The position numbers and the translations under genes are program-made. Of a DNA stretch of 64,000 nt, positions 1 to 8,537 are shown piece after piece. Source of the DNA: Bradyrhizobium yuanmingense (GTDB lineage: Bacteria; Pseudomonadota; Alphaproteobacteria; Rhizobiales; Xanthobacteraceae); the NCBI RefSeq assembly GCF_029167105.1, contig NZ_JARFML010000020.1:62001-126000 (forward strand). The letters run 5' to 3'. Below the pieces are notes generated by a model, which saw nothing but the letters and a program-made list of their open reading frames with translations, did no database searches and was not told the DNA's origin. Positions within the stretch are counted from its first letter, which is position 1, and each line of letters opens with the position of its first letter.

Positions 1-1285
1 GCACCTCGTTGCGCATGTTGCCAAGCCAGAAGCTGCCCGAGATGTAGGACGTCCCATAGCTCGAATTGCTCAGCGAGCCCTGCGTGCCGTCATTGCTGCG
101 CGTCTCGACACCGGTTGTCGCGTTGACGCCGGTGATCCGGAGCTGGTTGGCACTGAAGGTCTCCGTGTTGTAGCTGTACCCGGCAAACAGCTTCCAGTCC
201 TGGTTGAGGCGATGCTCGACCGAGGCCTGGATCAGGTCGGACGTCCCCCAGACGTTATTGTAGGGCTCGTCGAGCCGGCGCGTGGCCGGAATCGCCAGCG
301 GAGCGCCATTGATGAACGCGGTGCCGCGGTCGAACGGATAGATGAACTCGCGGTGCTCGTAGTTCAGCTGCACCGTGGTGTCCTGGCCGTACCACGCGAG
401 CGAGGGCGCTACCAGCATCTCGCGGTGACGACCGAAATTGCGCCAATGATCCTCGCTGACGCCGTAGCCGATGAAACGATAGGCGAGCCCCTGGTCGCCG
501 ATCGGACCGGTGACGTCGAGCAGGCCGTCGGCCCCGGTCTTGGAGGCACTGAAGGCCGAGCCGAGCAGCGTGACCGAGCCATGTTGATAGAGCTCGGGCC
601 GCTTGCTGATGGTGTTGACGATGCCGCCGGGGTCCATGATGCCGTAGAGCAGCGAGGCCGGGCCCTTCAGCACCTCGACGCTTTCGACCGCCGGATTAAG
701 GCTGCGGCCCTGCACGAGCGGCATGCCGTTGCGCATGATCGAGCCGTCGCGGTTGTCGCCGAAGCCACGGCGGATCACCGCGTCCTGGCTGCCGGCAAGC
801 GTGTTGGTCTGGGTGACGCCGGAGACGTTGATCAGCGCGTCGTCGATGTTGCGCGGGAGCTGATCCTTCAGCACCTGCGCGGGGACGACGTTGACGGCCT
901 GCGAGGTGTCGAGGGGCGAGGCGCCGCTGCGCAACGTGGTCGAGCTCGGCATCGCACGATAGCCGAGCTTGGCGGCCTGTTGCGCAGCGGCTTCTGCGGC
1001 GGCGCGCTCCGACAGCGTCGGCGCCGCGGGTGCGGGATTGCGACTAGGCTGGCGGCGGGCAACGGCTTGGTTGCGGCGTGAAGACTGATCCGATGCGCGG
1101 GCCGGCTTCGGTCGTGGCGCCGGAGCTTCCACCGTCACCGGCGGCAGAGCCGATTGGGCCTGTGCGCTCGTCGTGATGGAGGGATATTCGATGAGCAGCA
1201 CCGCTGCTCCCATGAGAAGACCTGCACGGCTCTTGCCGGCACGAGTTCGATGGCCGCTGACGCAGCCATCCACGAAGGCACGCAC
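1..1285 (-). CDS. TonB-dependent siderophore receptor, 5' part (3' end outside window)
   Basis: This is an outer-membrane receptor that would import a ferric siderophore using TonB energy. About 428 codons are visible and the frame runs off the left edge, so the C-terminal barrel is missing. Reading the minus strand, a GTG at 1285 gives a basic n-region and a hydrophobic stretch ending in a likely signal-peptide site (SAQAQ). A later in-frame ATG at 1213 would cut off the basic part, so I prefer the GTG. A Pro/Ala/Arg-rich linker follows, then the plug domain with typical phrases: DTSQAVNVVPAQ, NIDDALINVSGV, RGFGDN, VESVEVLKGPASLLYG and GGIVNTISKRP. These are diagnostic of the siderophore-receptor subfamily. 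The substrate cannot be told from this part. Control by iron is expected, but I found no convincing iron box upstream. Confidence 0.93.
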   Translation of the reverse strand, partial: MRAFVDGCVSGHRTRAGKSRAGLLMGAAVLLIEYPSITTSAQAQSALPPVTVEAPAPRPKPARASDQSSRRNQAVARRQPSRNPAPAAPTLSERAAAEAAAQQAAKLGYRAMPSSTTLRSGASPLDTSQAVNVVPAQVLKDQLPRNIDDALINVSGVTQTNTLAGSQDAVIRRGFGDNRDGSIMRNGMPLVQGRSLNPAVESVEVLKGPASLLYGIMDPGGIVNTISKRPELYQHGSVTLLGSAFSASKTGADGLLDVTGPIGDQGLAYRFIGYGVSEDHWRNFGRHREMLVAPSLAWYGQDTTVQLNYEHREFIYPFDRGTAFINGAPLAIPATRRLDEPYNNVWGTSDLIQASVEHRLNQDWKLFAGYSYNTETFSANQLRITGVNATTGVETRSNDGTQGSLSNSSYGTSYISGSFWLGNMRNEV

Positions 1286-1491
1286 TTTGATTCCACTTCA
1301 AGTCAAGAACGTTGAAGCGTGCGCGTGTAACAGCCGTCGGGATCGAGGAGAACTGTCGCCGGGCTTGAATCGCTCTAGTGTTGAGTCATTCTAAGAAGAA
1401 GCCGACGCCGAACGGCAATCGTGAATTGCCGGTGCACCGTGCATGACACGCTGCAGGCGAAATTGCGACAGCGTGTCCGGATATTTCACGA

Positions 1492-2379
1492 TCACGCGAT
1501 CGCAGGAGCGACCAGCTCGTCGAGCTTCCGCTTGAACGCACTGCCGTCCGACAAAGCGCGGAGCGGCGGACGCACGCGCAACCAACCTGCATCGCCGGTC
1601 TGCGTCGCGAGGATCGCCTTCAGCGTTGCCACCAGGGAGGGCGTCTTCAGCACGACGTCGATCGCCGCCTGCATGCGCGCCTCGACGTTCTTGCCGTCAA
1701 CCATCGCCTTGACCAGCTCCGGCGCAATGTTGGCCATGCCGCAGATGGTGCCGGCGCCGCCGGCGGCGATCGCGCGAGTGATATCGGCTTCGTTGCCGAC
1801 GGTGATAGCGAGCTCGGGCGCGGCGGCACGGAATGCCAGGAACTGCTTGAAGTCGCCGCTGGAGTCCTTCAGACCGGCAACCACCTGGCCGTAGCGCTTG
1901 CGCAGGCTTGCGGCGACTGTCGTCGGGATCGCAACGCCCGAGACTTGCGGAATGTGGTAGAGCGAGGCGCGCAGGCGATCGTCGGCAACACCGTCGATGA
2001 TGGCGGCAAAGGCGTCCTCGATGCCTTCAGACGTGACACTTCGATCGAAATAGGGCGGCAGCAGCAACACGTGGCGCAGGCCGAGGCCGAGCACGGCGCG
2101 CGTCAGCGCAATGCTGTCCGTGATGGCGGGAAAGCCGCCGCCGATTCCGATGCGCTCCGGCGCGATTCCCGCCCTGAGCATCGCCTCGATCGTCGCAATC
2201 CGTTCGGCGGCGTTGAATGAGGTCCCCTCGCCGGTGGTGCCGAACAGCACGACGCCGTCGACGCCCTTGCCGAAGAGGTGCTTGGCGTGAGAGGCGAGCT
2301 TGGCTGCGTCCACACTGCCGTCCGTTGCCAGCGGCGTCGCCGACGCCACCCAGAACCCGCGAATCGCCTCGGTCATCAC
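1492..2379 (-). CDS. Dihydrodipicolinate synthase (DapA) family aldolase
   Basis: This 295-residue class I aldolase of the DapA/NanA family has the usual family length. It carries the GTTGEG loop at about residues 47-52, a catalytic Tyr in the LYHIPQ motif (about Tyr141), and the Schiff-base Lys in GLKDSSG (about Lys171). The family condenses or cleaves pyruvate-type keto acids. Housekeeping DapA is unlikely, because the gene diverges from an FAD-linked 2-hydroxyacid dehydrogenase and an FCD-GntR regulator. That setting suggests breakdown of a sugar acid or hydroxyacid. The start could be either of two adjacent ATG codons (2379 or 2376). A candidate GntR operator lies in the shared upstream region. 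The exact substrate is unknown. Confidence 0.88.
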   Translation of the reverse strand: MMTEAIRGFWVASATPLATDGSVDAAKLASHAKHLFGKGVDGVVLFGTTGEGTSFNAAERIATIEAMLRAGIAPERIGIGGGFPAITDSIALTRAVLGLGLRHVLLLPPYFDRSVTSEGIEDAFAAIIDGVADDRLRASLYHIPQVSGVAIPTTVAASLRKRYGQVVAGLKDSSGDFKQFLAFRAAAPELAITVGNEADITRAIAAGGAGTICGMANIAPELVKAMVDGKNVEARMQAAIDVVLKTPSLVATLKAILATQTGDAGWLRVRPPLRALSDGSAFKRKLDELVAPAIA

Positions 2380-2469
2380 ACCACCCTTTGCTGCTGCACC
2401 CGGCCAAGCCGCTGATCTTCAACGATCTTTCGCGCTTGCCGAGGCCACGTTTTCACTTTACTTTTGTTC

Positions 2470-2486
2470 TTGTACCTTACATACAA
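2470..2486. promoter_or_regulatory. Candidate GntR/FCD operator in divergent promoter region
   Basis: TTGTA and TACAA form an inverted repeat around a 7-bp spacer, midway between the divergent aldolase and FAD-dehydrogenase genes. The FCD-GntR gene two positions downstream is the obvious candidate to bind it. The assignment rests on position and symmetry only. Confidence 0.4.
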
Positions 2487-2541
2487 CATTGATGCAAATC
2501 CTCTGCGCCGTGGGCGCAGTCAGATCTTGAGGAGGTCTCGC

Positions 2542-3954
2542 ATGGACATGGTGACCCCCACCGGACGCCCCGACCAATTGCTCGGCGCGTTGCGCGACAG
2601 GCTCGGCGCGCTGGCAGTGCTTGTTGGCACCGATGTGCCGGCGCGCAATTGCAACGACTGGAGCGCGAGCCTGCCGCAGACGCCGCGCGCGGTGATCCGC
2701 CCCGTCGATGCGCAGGGCGTTGCCGACGCGATTACGACCTGCCGGCAGGCGCATCTGCCGTTCGTGCCGCAGGGCGGACTCACCGGCCTGTGCCGCGGTG
2801 CTTCGCCGGAAGCTGGCTGGGTCGCAATCTCGCTGGAGCGCATGACGGGCATCGAAGAGATCGATCGCGCGTCCGCCACGATGACGGTGAAGGCCGGCAC
2901 GCCGCTGGAGACGATCCAGAAGGCGGCGGACGAAGCCGGCTTCTTCTTTCCGCTCGATCTCGGCTCGCGCGGCTCCTGCGCGATCGGCGGCAATCTCTCG
3001 ACCAATGCCGGCGGCAACCGCGTGATCCGCTACGGCATGACGCGCGAGCTGGTGCTTGGTCTCGAAGTGGTGCTGCCGGACGGCACCATCATCACCAGCC
3101 TCAACAAGCTGATGAAGAACAATGCCGGCTATGACCTGAAGCATCTGTTCATCGGCTCGGAAGGCACCCTCGGCATCATCACCCGCGTGGTGCTAAAACT
3201 GTTTCCGAAGCCGCGCTCGACCATGGCCGCGCTGTGTGCGTTGAAGGATTATGCCGCGGTGATCGCGCTGCTCGACGCGGCGCGCTCAGGGCTCGGCCCG
3301 CTGCTGTCCGCCTTCGAGGTGATGTGGCCGGATTATTGGGATGTGATCACGACGCGCGCCGGCGTGAAGCCGCCGGTCGCCCCAGGCCACGGTCTCTACG
3401 TGCTGGTGGAAGCGCAGGGCACCGACGAGAGCGTGGATGCGCCGCGCTTCCAGAGCTGGCTCGAGGAGCTGATGGAGCGCGGGCTGCTGGCGGATGCCGC
3501 GGTGGCGCAATCGCTGGCGCAGACGCAGAGCTTCTGGCGCGTGCGCGACATCTGCGCCGAGTTCGGCCAGGTGCTGGGGCCGCACATCTCCTACGACATC
3601 GGCCTTGCGGTGGCACGGATGGACGAGTTCGTCACACGCTGCAAGGCCGCGCTCGCTTCAGGCATCAAGGGTTGCGAGAGCGTCTATTACGGCCATATCG
3701 GCGACGGCAATCTGCATCTCGTCTCCTGGGTCACCGGCCTTTCCGTCGCGCAGCAGCCGAAGGAGGAGATGGACGCGATCATCTACGGTCTGGTCCGCGA
3801 GCTCGGCGGCAGCGTCTCCGCCGAGCACGGCATCGGCACCTTGAAGAAGCAATGGCTGGGCCATGCGAGGGGCGAGGCCGAGATCGCGCTGATGCGCACG
3901 CTCAAGGCGGCGCTCGACCCCGATCACCTGCTCAATCCCGGCAAGGTGATCTGA
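2542..3954 (+). CDS. FAD-binding 2-hydroxyacid dehydrogenase (GlcD / D-lactate / D-2-hydroxyglutarate dehydrogenase type)
   Basis: This 470-residue flavoprotein has an N-terminal PCMH-type FAD domain (FVPQGGLTGLCRG and NLSTNAGGNRVIRYG) and a C-terminal FAD-oxidase domain. The C-terminal domain carries the metal/substrate motif HIGDGNLHL at about residue 387 and EHGIGTLKK at about 427. The family oxidises D-2-hydroxyacids to 2-oxoacids and passes electrons to a quinone or flavoprotein acceptor. I chose ATG 2542 because a strong GAGGAGG site lies 7 bp upstream; the open frame further upstream has no such site. Only 7 bp separate it from the GntR gene downstream, so the two are cotranscribed. 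With the divergent aldolase it may form a short hydroxyacid/keto-acid pathway. The family does not reveal whether lactate, glycolate, 2-hydroxyglutarate or a sugar acid is used. Confidence 0.9.
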   Translation: MDMVTPTGRPDQLLGALRDRLGALAVLVGTDVPARNCNDWSASLPQTPRAVIRPVDAQGVADAITTCRQAHLPFVPQGGLTGLCRGASPEAGWVAISLERMTGIEEIDRASATMTVKAGTPLETIQKAADEAGFFFPLDLGSRGSCAIGGNLSTNAGGNRVIRYGMTRELVLGLEVVLPDGTIITSLNKLMKNNAGYDLKHLFIGSEGTLGIITRVVLKLFPKPRSTMAALCALKDYAAVIALLDAARSGLGPLLSAFEVMWPDYWDVITTRAGVKPPVAPGHGLYVLVEAQGTDESVDAPRFQSWLEELMERGLLADAAVAQSLAQTQSFWRVRDICAEFGQVLGPHISYDIGLAVARMDEFVTRCKAALASGIKGCESVYYGHIGDGNLHLVSWVTGLSVAQQPKEEMDAIIYGLVRELGGSVSAEHGIGTLKKQWLGHARGEAEIALMRTLKAALDPDHLLNPGKVI

Positions 3955-3961
3955 ACGCATC

Positions 3962-4627
3962 ATGCGATCGCTCAAGCTCGATATGCCGAAATCGCTGTCG
4001 CAGCGGGTGATGCTGCGGCTGCGCCAGGCCATCATCGACGGCGAGTTCGCGTTGGGCGCTGCCATCTCCGAGGAGATGGTCGCCAATTCCTTCGGCGTCA
4101 GCCGCACGCCGGTGCGCGAGGCCATGGGCCAGCTGCAGGCGCAGGGACTGGTGGTGATCCGACCCCAGGTCGGCAGCTTCGTCTTCACGCCGAGCGCGGA
4201 CGACATCCATGCGCTCTGCACTTTCCGCATTGCGCTCGAGCCCAAGGCCGCCGAGCTCGCCTTCCGCAATGACCGCGACGGCGCGATTGCGTCCATGAGC
4301 GCCGCGATCGCGGCGATGGAGCCGGCCGTCGCGGCCAAGGACAACATCGCCTATGGCCGCGCCGACACCGCGTTTCACGAGGCACTGTTCGCCCATTGCG
4401 GCAACCGCTATCTCGCCGAATCCTATCAGCTCGTCTCCGGCCGCGTCGCCGCGCTCCGCACCAATCTGACCTCGCCGATCGACGTGCGCACCCGCACGTC
4501 CTTCGACGAGCACCGCAAGCTGCTCGATCTGTTCGCGCGCGGCGAGTTCGCCGCCTTCGAAGGCCTGATGACGACGCACATCACGAATTCGGGAATGGTC
4601 TATGCCACGGCGCTGAAGGTGGATTGA
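3962..4627 (+). CDS. GntR family transcriptional regulator, FCD subfamily
   Basis: The 221-residue protein has an N-terminal winged helix (about residues 10-75) with the family signature SEEMVANSFGVSRTPVREAM, followed by an all-helical FCD ligand domain. The FCD domain shows the Asp/His metal-site pattern, including DTAFHEALF and a late His in DEHRKLLDLF. FCD regulators usually bind carboxylic acids and repress neighbouring catabolic genes. It sits 7 bp behind the FAD dehydrogenase, so it is probably autoregulated as part of that transcript. The candidate operator is the inverted repeat at 2470-2486. The effector is unknown. Confidence 0.93.
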   Translation: MRSLKLDMPKSLSQRVMLRLRQAIIDGEFALGAAISEEMVANSFGVSRTPVREAMGQLQAQGLVVIRPQVGSFVFTPSADDIHALCTFRIALEPKAAELAFRNDRDGAIASMSAAIAAMEPAVAAKDNIAYGRADTAFHEALFAHCGNRYLAESYQLVSGRVAALRTNLTSPIDVRTRTSFDEHRKLLDLFARGEFAAFEGLMTTHITNSGMVYATALKVD

Positions 4628-4633
4628 GCGCGT

Positions 4634-4798
4634 CTACCGCTCCTCCTTCGATCCCGGCCTGTCCAGAAAATCCAGCGCGGTGTTGATCTGCTCGAGCTGG
4701 TGCTCGATTCGGTCGCGATCCTCCACCGATGGCGCCGCTTCGAGCTGCTCCACCAGCTTCTGCTTCCGCATCAGCAAGTTCTCTATGACCGTACCCAC
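4634..4798 (-). CDS. Small hypothetical protein, 54 residues, charged and helical
   Basis: This short minus-strand frame starts with GTG at 4798 behind a GGGGGAA site and ends just after the convergent GntR gene. The product is strongly charged and amphipathic (RKQKLVEQLE, EDRDRIEHQLEQIN), which suggests a short coiled coil or helical hairpin, followed by a Lys/Glu/Arg tail. I recognise no named family. Codon choice and the ribosome-binding site make it a credible small gene. It does not appear to belong to the ABC operon on the same strand, since that operon reads toward it and ends about 130 bp upstream. Confidence 0.6.
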   Translation of the reverse strand: MGTVIENLLMRKQKLVEQLEAAPSVEDRDRIEHQLEQINTALDFLDRPGSKEER

Positions 4799-4931
4799 GA
4801 TTCCCCCATCGCCAGAGGCGACGTCACGGGCGCCGAATCGATGGAGGCGCGCGCAACCCGGGCCCGCGTCGAACCCTCCATCTGAATGTTGCTGGGAGCG
4901 ATTGGTTCCACCGGCGCCGTGCCGGATCGCA

Positions 4932-6497
4932 CTACTTCTTGGTGATATTCCAGTAGACCGGGACCGCCCCCTTTACGAGGCCGTCGACGTTGCTGCGTAC
5001 CGCCCGCACCAGATAGAGCTGTGCAGCAGGCCAATACGGCACATAGTCGACGGCGCGGAGCTGGAGGTCGGCTGCGATCTTCTTTTTCTGCTCGGGATCT
5101 GTCGCCAACGCGAATTCGTTGCGCAGCTTTTCGATCTGCTCGTCGCAAGGCCAGCCGAACCAGGCCTTGTCGCAATTTGCGCGCAGCCCAAGGTGGCCGA
5201 CCGGCTCGAACATATCGGCGCCCGTCGGTCCCGACATGAACAGCGACCAGCCGCCCTTGTCGACGGTTTCCTTGGACGCGCGGCGTCCGACCAGCGTGCC
5301 CCAGTCCATCGCCTGCGGCTCGACCTTGAGGCCGATCTGGCGCATCATCTGCTCGGCGACGAGGCTGAACGTATTCGTCGGTCCGCTCTCGGTCGCGTGC
5401 AGCACCACGACCGGCGTACCGTCATAACCGCTGTCGGCGATCAGCTTCTTGGCCTTTTCGATATCGGGCTTGGTCCAGCCGGCAGCCGTGAAATAGGGCG
5501 ACGAGCACATGTAGAAGCTCGGGCAGCTCTTGTAGAGCTTGGGGTCGCTGACATAGGCTCGCGCGAACTTGTCCTGGTCGATCATGTAGCTGATCGCCTG
5601 CCGGACCTTTGGATTGTTGAACGGCGGGACCGAAATGTTCATGCGGAACACCATCTGCATGCCGAGCGTGTCCTGCGGCATCGTCTTGATGTCGGGATTG
5701 CCGGCAAGCGTCGGCAGGAAGTCCGGCGGCACCTCCTCGAAAATGTCGATCTCGCCGGCCTGGAGTGCATTGAGCGCGGTCTGCGCATCCGGGATGTAAT
5801 GCCATTCGACCCGGTCGACCTTGGCGAGCTTACCGCCGGCAAGCCCACTCGCCGGCTCCGCGCGCGACTTGTAGGACGGGCTCTTGACGTAAACGACCTT
5901 GGAGCCCGGAACCCACTCGTCCTTCTTCATGATGAAGGGACCCGAGCCGGTCGCATCCGTGATGGCGGTGTCCGCCGGCGTCGCTGCGATCCCCTTCGGC
6001 ATGATGAAGGGCACATTGGAGCTCGGCTTGGAGAGCGCCTCGATCACCAGTCCCCAAGGACGTTTGAGCTTCAGCTCGAAGGTTTTTTCGTCCTTAACGG
6101 TCAGGCTGTCGCTGACGGAGGCAAGCTGTTGCCCAAGGCCGTCACGCTGCCACCAGCGCTTCAGCGAAACGACCGCGTCTTCCGCGGTGACTGGCTGACC
6201 GTTGCTGAAAGTCAGGCCGCCGCGCAGCGTGAAGGAATAGGTGAGTTGATCGCCGCTGACCGCGAAGGACTCGAGCATTTGCGGTTGCGCGACGAGCTTC
6301 TCGTCCAGCGAGAACAGCGTGTCGTACACCATATAGCCGTGGTTACGAACCATATAGTCGGACGTGATCACGGGATCGATCTGCTTGAGATCGCCGAAGG
6401 GGCGGATCTTGAGCACCGTCTCCGCAACGGCAGGCGATATTGCACCCAGCCAACCTGCCGCCATCATGACCGCAAATATTCCGTTCGGCGATCTCAT
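4932..6497 (-). CDS. ABC transporter substrate-binding protein, peptide/nickel family (SBP_bac_5)
   Basis: This 521-residue periplasmic binding protein has a signal peptide (hydrophobic AVMMAAGWLGAI ending at AVAE). The SBP_bac_5 hallmarks follow: GDLKQIDPV near the mature N-terminus, VYDTLFSLDE, and the family phrase LTFSNGQPVTAEDAV. Members bind di- or oligopeptides, opines, glutathione or other amides and deliver them to DppBC-type permeases. It is the last gene of a five-gene block on this strand (permease, permease, ATPase, ATPase, binding protein), 25 bp after the second ATPase. An amidase gene sits behind the divergent regulator, so an amide-bonded ligand is a reasonable guess. Sequence alone does not settle the ligand. 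Confidence 0.93.
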   Translation of the reverse strand: MRSPNGIFAVMMAAGWLGAISPAVAETVLKIRPFGDLKQIDPVITSDYMVRNHGYMVYDTLFSLDEKLVAQPQMLESFAVSGDQLTYSFTLRGGLTFSNGQPVTAEDAVVSLKRWWQRDGLGQQLASVSDSLTVKDEKTFELKLKRPWGLVIEALSKPSSNVPFIMPKGIAATPADTAITDATGSGPFIMKKDEWVPGSKVVYVKSPSYKSRAEPASGLAGGKLAKVDRVEWHYIPDAQTALNALQAGEIDIFEEVPPDFLPTLAGNPDIKTMPQDTLGMQMVFRMNISVPPFNNPKVRQAISYMIDQDKFARAYVSDPKLYKSCPSFYMCSSPYFTAAGWTKPDIEKAKKLIADSGYDGTPVVVLHATESGPTNTFSLVAEQMMRQIGLKVEPQAMDWGTLVGRRASKETVDKGGWSLFMSGPTGADMFEPVGHLGLRANCDKAWFGWPCDEQIEKLRNEFALATDPEQKKKIAADLQLRAVDYVPYWPAAQLYLVRAVRSNVDGLVKGAVPVYWNITKK

Positions 6498-6522
6498 TTG
6501 GTACTCCTCCCGTTTTCTGTTT

Positions 6523-7551
6523 CTAGGCGACTGCGTCGGTGGCTACTGCCCGGCTCGGACCCGGCGCGTCGAAGCGTGGCAGCGATCCTGCGTGATGACA
6601 GGCGACGGCATGGCCGGGCGTGACTTCAGTCATCGCCGGCGCCTCTTGCGCGCAAATGTCCGTCGCGAACGGACAGCGCGTGCGAAAGCGGCATCCGGAC
6701 GGCAGCGAAGCGGCACTCGGCACCTCGCCTTCGAGAGCCGGGCGGCGGCGTCGGTTGCGCGGGTGGATTGCGGGGACGGAATCGATCAACGCGCGCGTAT
6801 AGGGATGCGCCGGTGCAGCGAACACGGCTTTCGCCGGCCCCTGCTCGACGATGGCGCCGAGATACATCACCGCCACGTCGTCCGCGAGATAGCGCACCAC
6901 GGCGAGATCATGCGAGATGAACAGATAGGAGATCCCGATCTCGCGCTGCACATCCTTCAGGAGATTCAGGATCTGGGAGCGGATCGACACGTCCAGCGCC
7001 GCGACCGCCTCGTCCGCGACGATCAGCGCGGGATCCGCGGCGAGCGCCCGTGCGATGCCGAGGCGCTGCCGCTGTCCGCCCGACAGATGATGCGGCAGAC
7101 GTGCGCGAAAATGCTGGGGCAGGCCGACCTGGTCGAACAGACGCGCGACCTTCCGCCGTCGCGACACCGCATCGCCGATGCCGAAATTCTGCAAGGGCTC
7201 TTCGACGATCTCCGACGCGGTCATGCGCGAGTTGAGGCAGGCGAAGGGATCCTGGAACACCATCTGCACCTGCTGGCGCTTCCTGCGCAGCGTCTCGCCC
7301 GAGAGATTGCCGAAGTCCTCGCCATTGATGTGGACGGAGCCGGCCGTCGGCCGCAACAGGCGCACGACCATGCGGCCGATCGTGGTCTTGCCGCAGCCGC
7401 TTTCACCAACGAGGCAGAAGGTACGTCCGCGCGCGACGACGAAGCTGACGTCGTCGACGGCGCGAAGATCGCGCCGGCCGAACAATCCGAACGGCCCCTG
7501 CCGTGAGGTGAAGATCTGGGTCAGACCTGAGACTTCGAGGACGGCGCTCAT
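6523..7551 (-). CDS. Peptide-type ABC transporter ATP-binding protein (DppF/OppF type)
   Basis: This 342-residue ATPase has Walker A GESGCGKTT, the signature LSGGQRQRLGIARAL, Walker B ALIVADEAVAALD and the switch His in LFISHDLAV. At its C-terminus is the oligopeptide-ABC domain with its Cys-containing motif (GCRFRTRCPFATDIC), which is typical of this importer class. The ATG at 7551 overlaps the stop of the preceding ATPase by 4 bp, implying translational coupling, so I prefer it to an upstream start at 7587. The two ATPases probably form the heterodimer that powers the two permeases encoded upstream. Confidence 0.93.
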   Translation of the reverse strand: MSAVLEVSGLTQIFTSRQGPFGLFGRRDLRAVDDVSFVVARGRTFCLVGESGCGKTTIGRMVVRLLRPTAGSVHINGEDFGNLSGETLRRKRQQVQMVFQDPFACLNSRMTASEIVEEPLQNFGIGDAVSRRRKVARLFDQVGLPQHFRARLPHHLSGGQRQRLGIARALAADPALIVADEAVAALDVSIRSQILNLLKDVQREIGISYLFISHDLAVVRYLADDVAVMYLGAIVEQGPAKAVFAAPAHPYTRALIDSVPAIHPRNRRRRPALEGEVPSAASLPSGCRFRTRCPFATDICAQEAPAMTEVTPGHAVACHHAGSLPRFDAPGPSRAVATDAVA

Positions 7552-8537
7552 GCCGGCACCATCGCGCCGGCCCTGCCCAGCCAGCATGCCGTCAAGTGCT
7601 CGTCAGCGCCCGACAACAACGGCGACTCCGAGTGACACACCGGCATCGCCGCGCCGCAGCGCTGGCGAAAGGCGCAGCCCGTGCCGAGCGAGACCGGGCT
7701 CGGCACGCTGCCGGGAATCTCGGCGAGACGATCGCGGGTGCCGCTGTTGAGCTGGCCGATCGCCCCAAGCAGGCCGCGCGTATAGGGATGGGCCGCGGCA
7801 TCGAAGATGCCGTTGACGCCGGCCTGCTCGACGATGCTGCCGGCGTAGAGCACGACGACCCGGTCGGCCATTTCCGCGACGACCCCGAGATCGTGCGTGA
7901 TCAGGAGCACGGACGTGCCGAACTCGCGACGCAGATCGTCGATCAGGGTCAAGACCTGGGCCTGGATGGTGACGTCGAGCGCGGTGGTCGGCTCGTCGGC
8001 GATCAACAATGCAGGGCGCAGGGCGAGCGCCATCGCGATCATCACGCGCTGCCGCATGCCACCGGAAAGCTGGTGCGGAAATTCGGAGGCCCGCCGCCGC
8101 GCATGCGGAATGCGGACGAGATCGAGCAATCCGACCGCCTGCCGCCGCGCGTCCGCCTCGGACACGCCACGATGCTCGACGATCACCTCGGCGATCTGCT
8201 GGCCGACCCGCAGCAGCGGATTGAGCGACGTCATCGGCTCCTGAAACACCATCGCGAGACGGTCGCCCCGGAGCTTGCGCAGTTCCTCGGCCCCGAGCGT
8301 GACGAGATCGCGCCCCTCGAAGAGGATGCGGCCGGAAGCGACCTGCATGACGCTTCGGTTGAGCAGGCCGATGATGGAGAGCGCGGTCAGGCTCTTGCCG
8401 CAGCCGCTCTCGCCGACGAGGCACAGCGTTTCACCCGGATCGATCGCAAACGAGACGTTGCGGACGAGCGGCACCGGGGTGCCTCGGGTGTTGAGCGTAA
8501 TGGAGAGGTTCTCGACGGAGAGCAGCGGCGTACTCAT
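7548..8537 (-). CDS. Peptide-type ABC transporter ATP-binding protein (DppD/OppD type)
   Basis: This 329-residue ATPase has Walker A GESGCGKSL, the signature LSGGMRQRVMIAMAL, Walker B LLIADEPTTALD and switch His in LLITHDLGV. It ends with the oligopeptide-transport C-terminal domain (GCAFRQRCGAAMPVC). ATG 8537 overlaps the upstream permease stop by 4 bp. The frame stays open far upstream but that part lies over the permease gene and is not coding. It pairs with the ATPase that starts inside its stop codon. Confidence 0.94.
   Translation of the reverse strand: MSTPLLSVENLSITLNTRGTPVPLVRNVSFAIDPGETLCLVGESGCGKSLTALSIIGLLNRSVMQVASGRILFEGRDLVTLGAEELRKLRGDRLAMVFQEPMTSLNPLLRVGQQIAEVIVEHRGVSEADARRQAVGLLDLVRIPHARRRASEFPHQLSGGMRQRVMIAMALALRPALLIADEPTTALDVTIQAQVLTLIDDLRREFGTSVLLITHDLGVVAEMADRVVVLYAGSIVEQAGVNGIFDAAAHPYTRGLLGAIGQLNSGTRDRLAEIPGSVPSPVSLGTGCAFRQRCGAAMPVCHSESPLLSGADEHLTACWLGRAGAMVPA

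Noticed and set aside
1370..1395. Possible Irr/iron-control box upstream of the siderophore receptor (TTAGAATGACTC on the minus strand).
   Set aside because: Only one half resembles the TTTAGAA...TTCTAAA pattern and the second half does not match, so the evidence is too weak.
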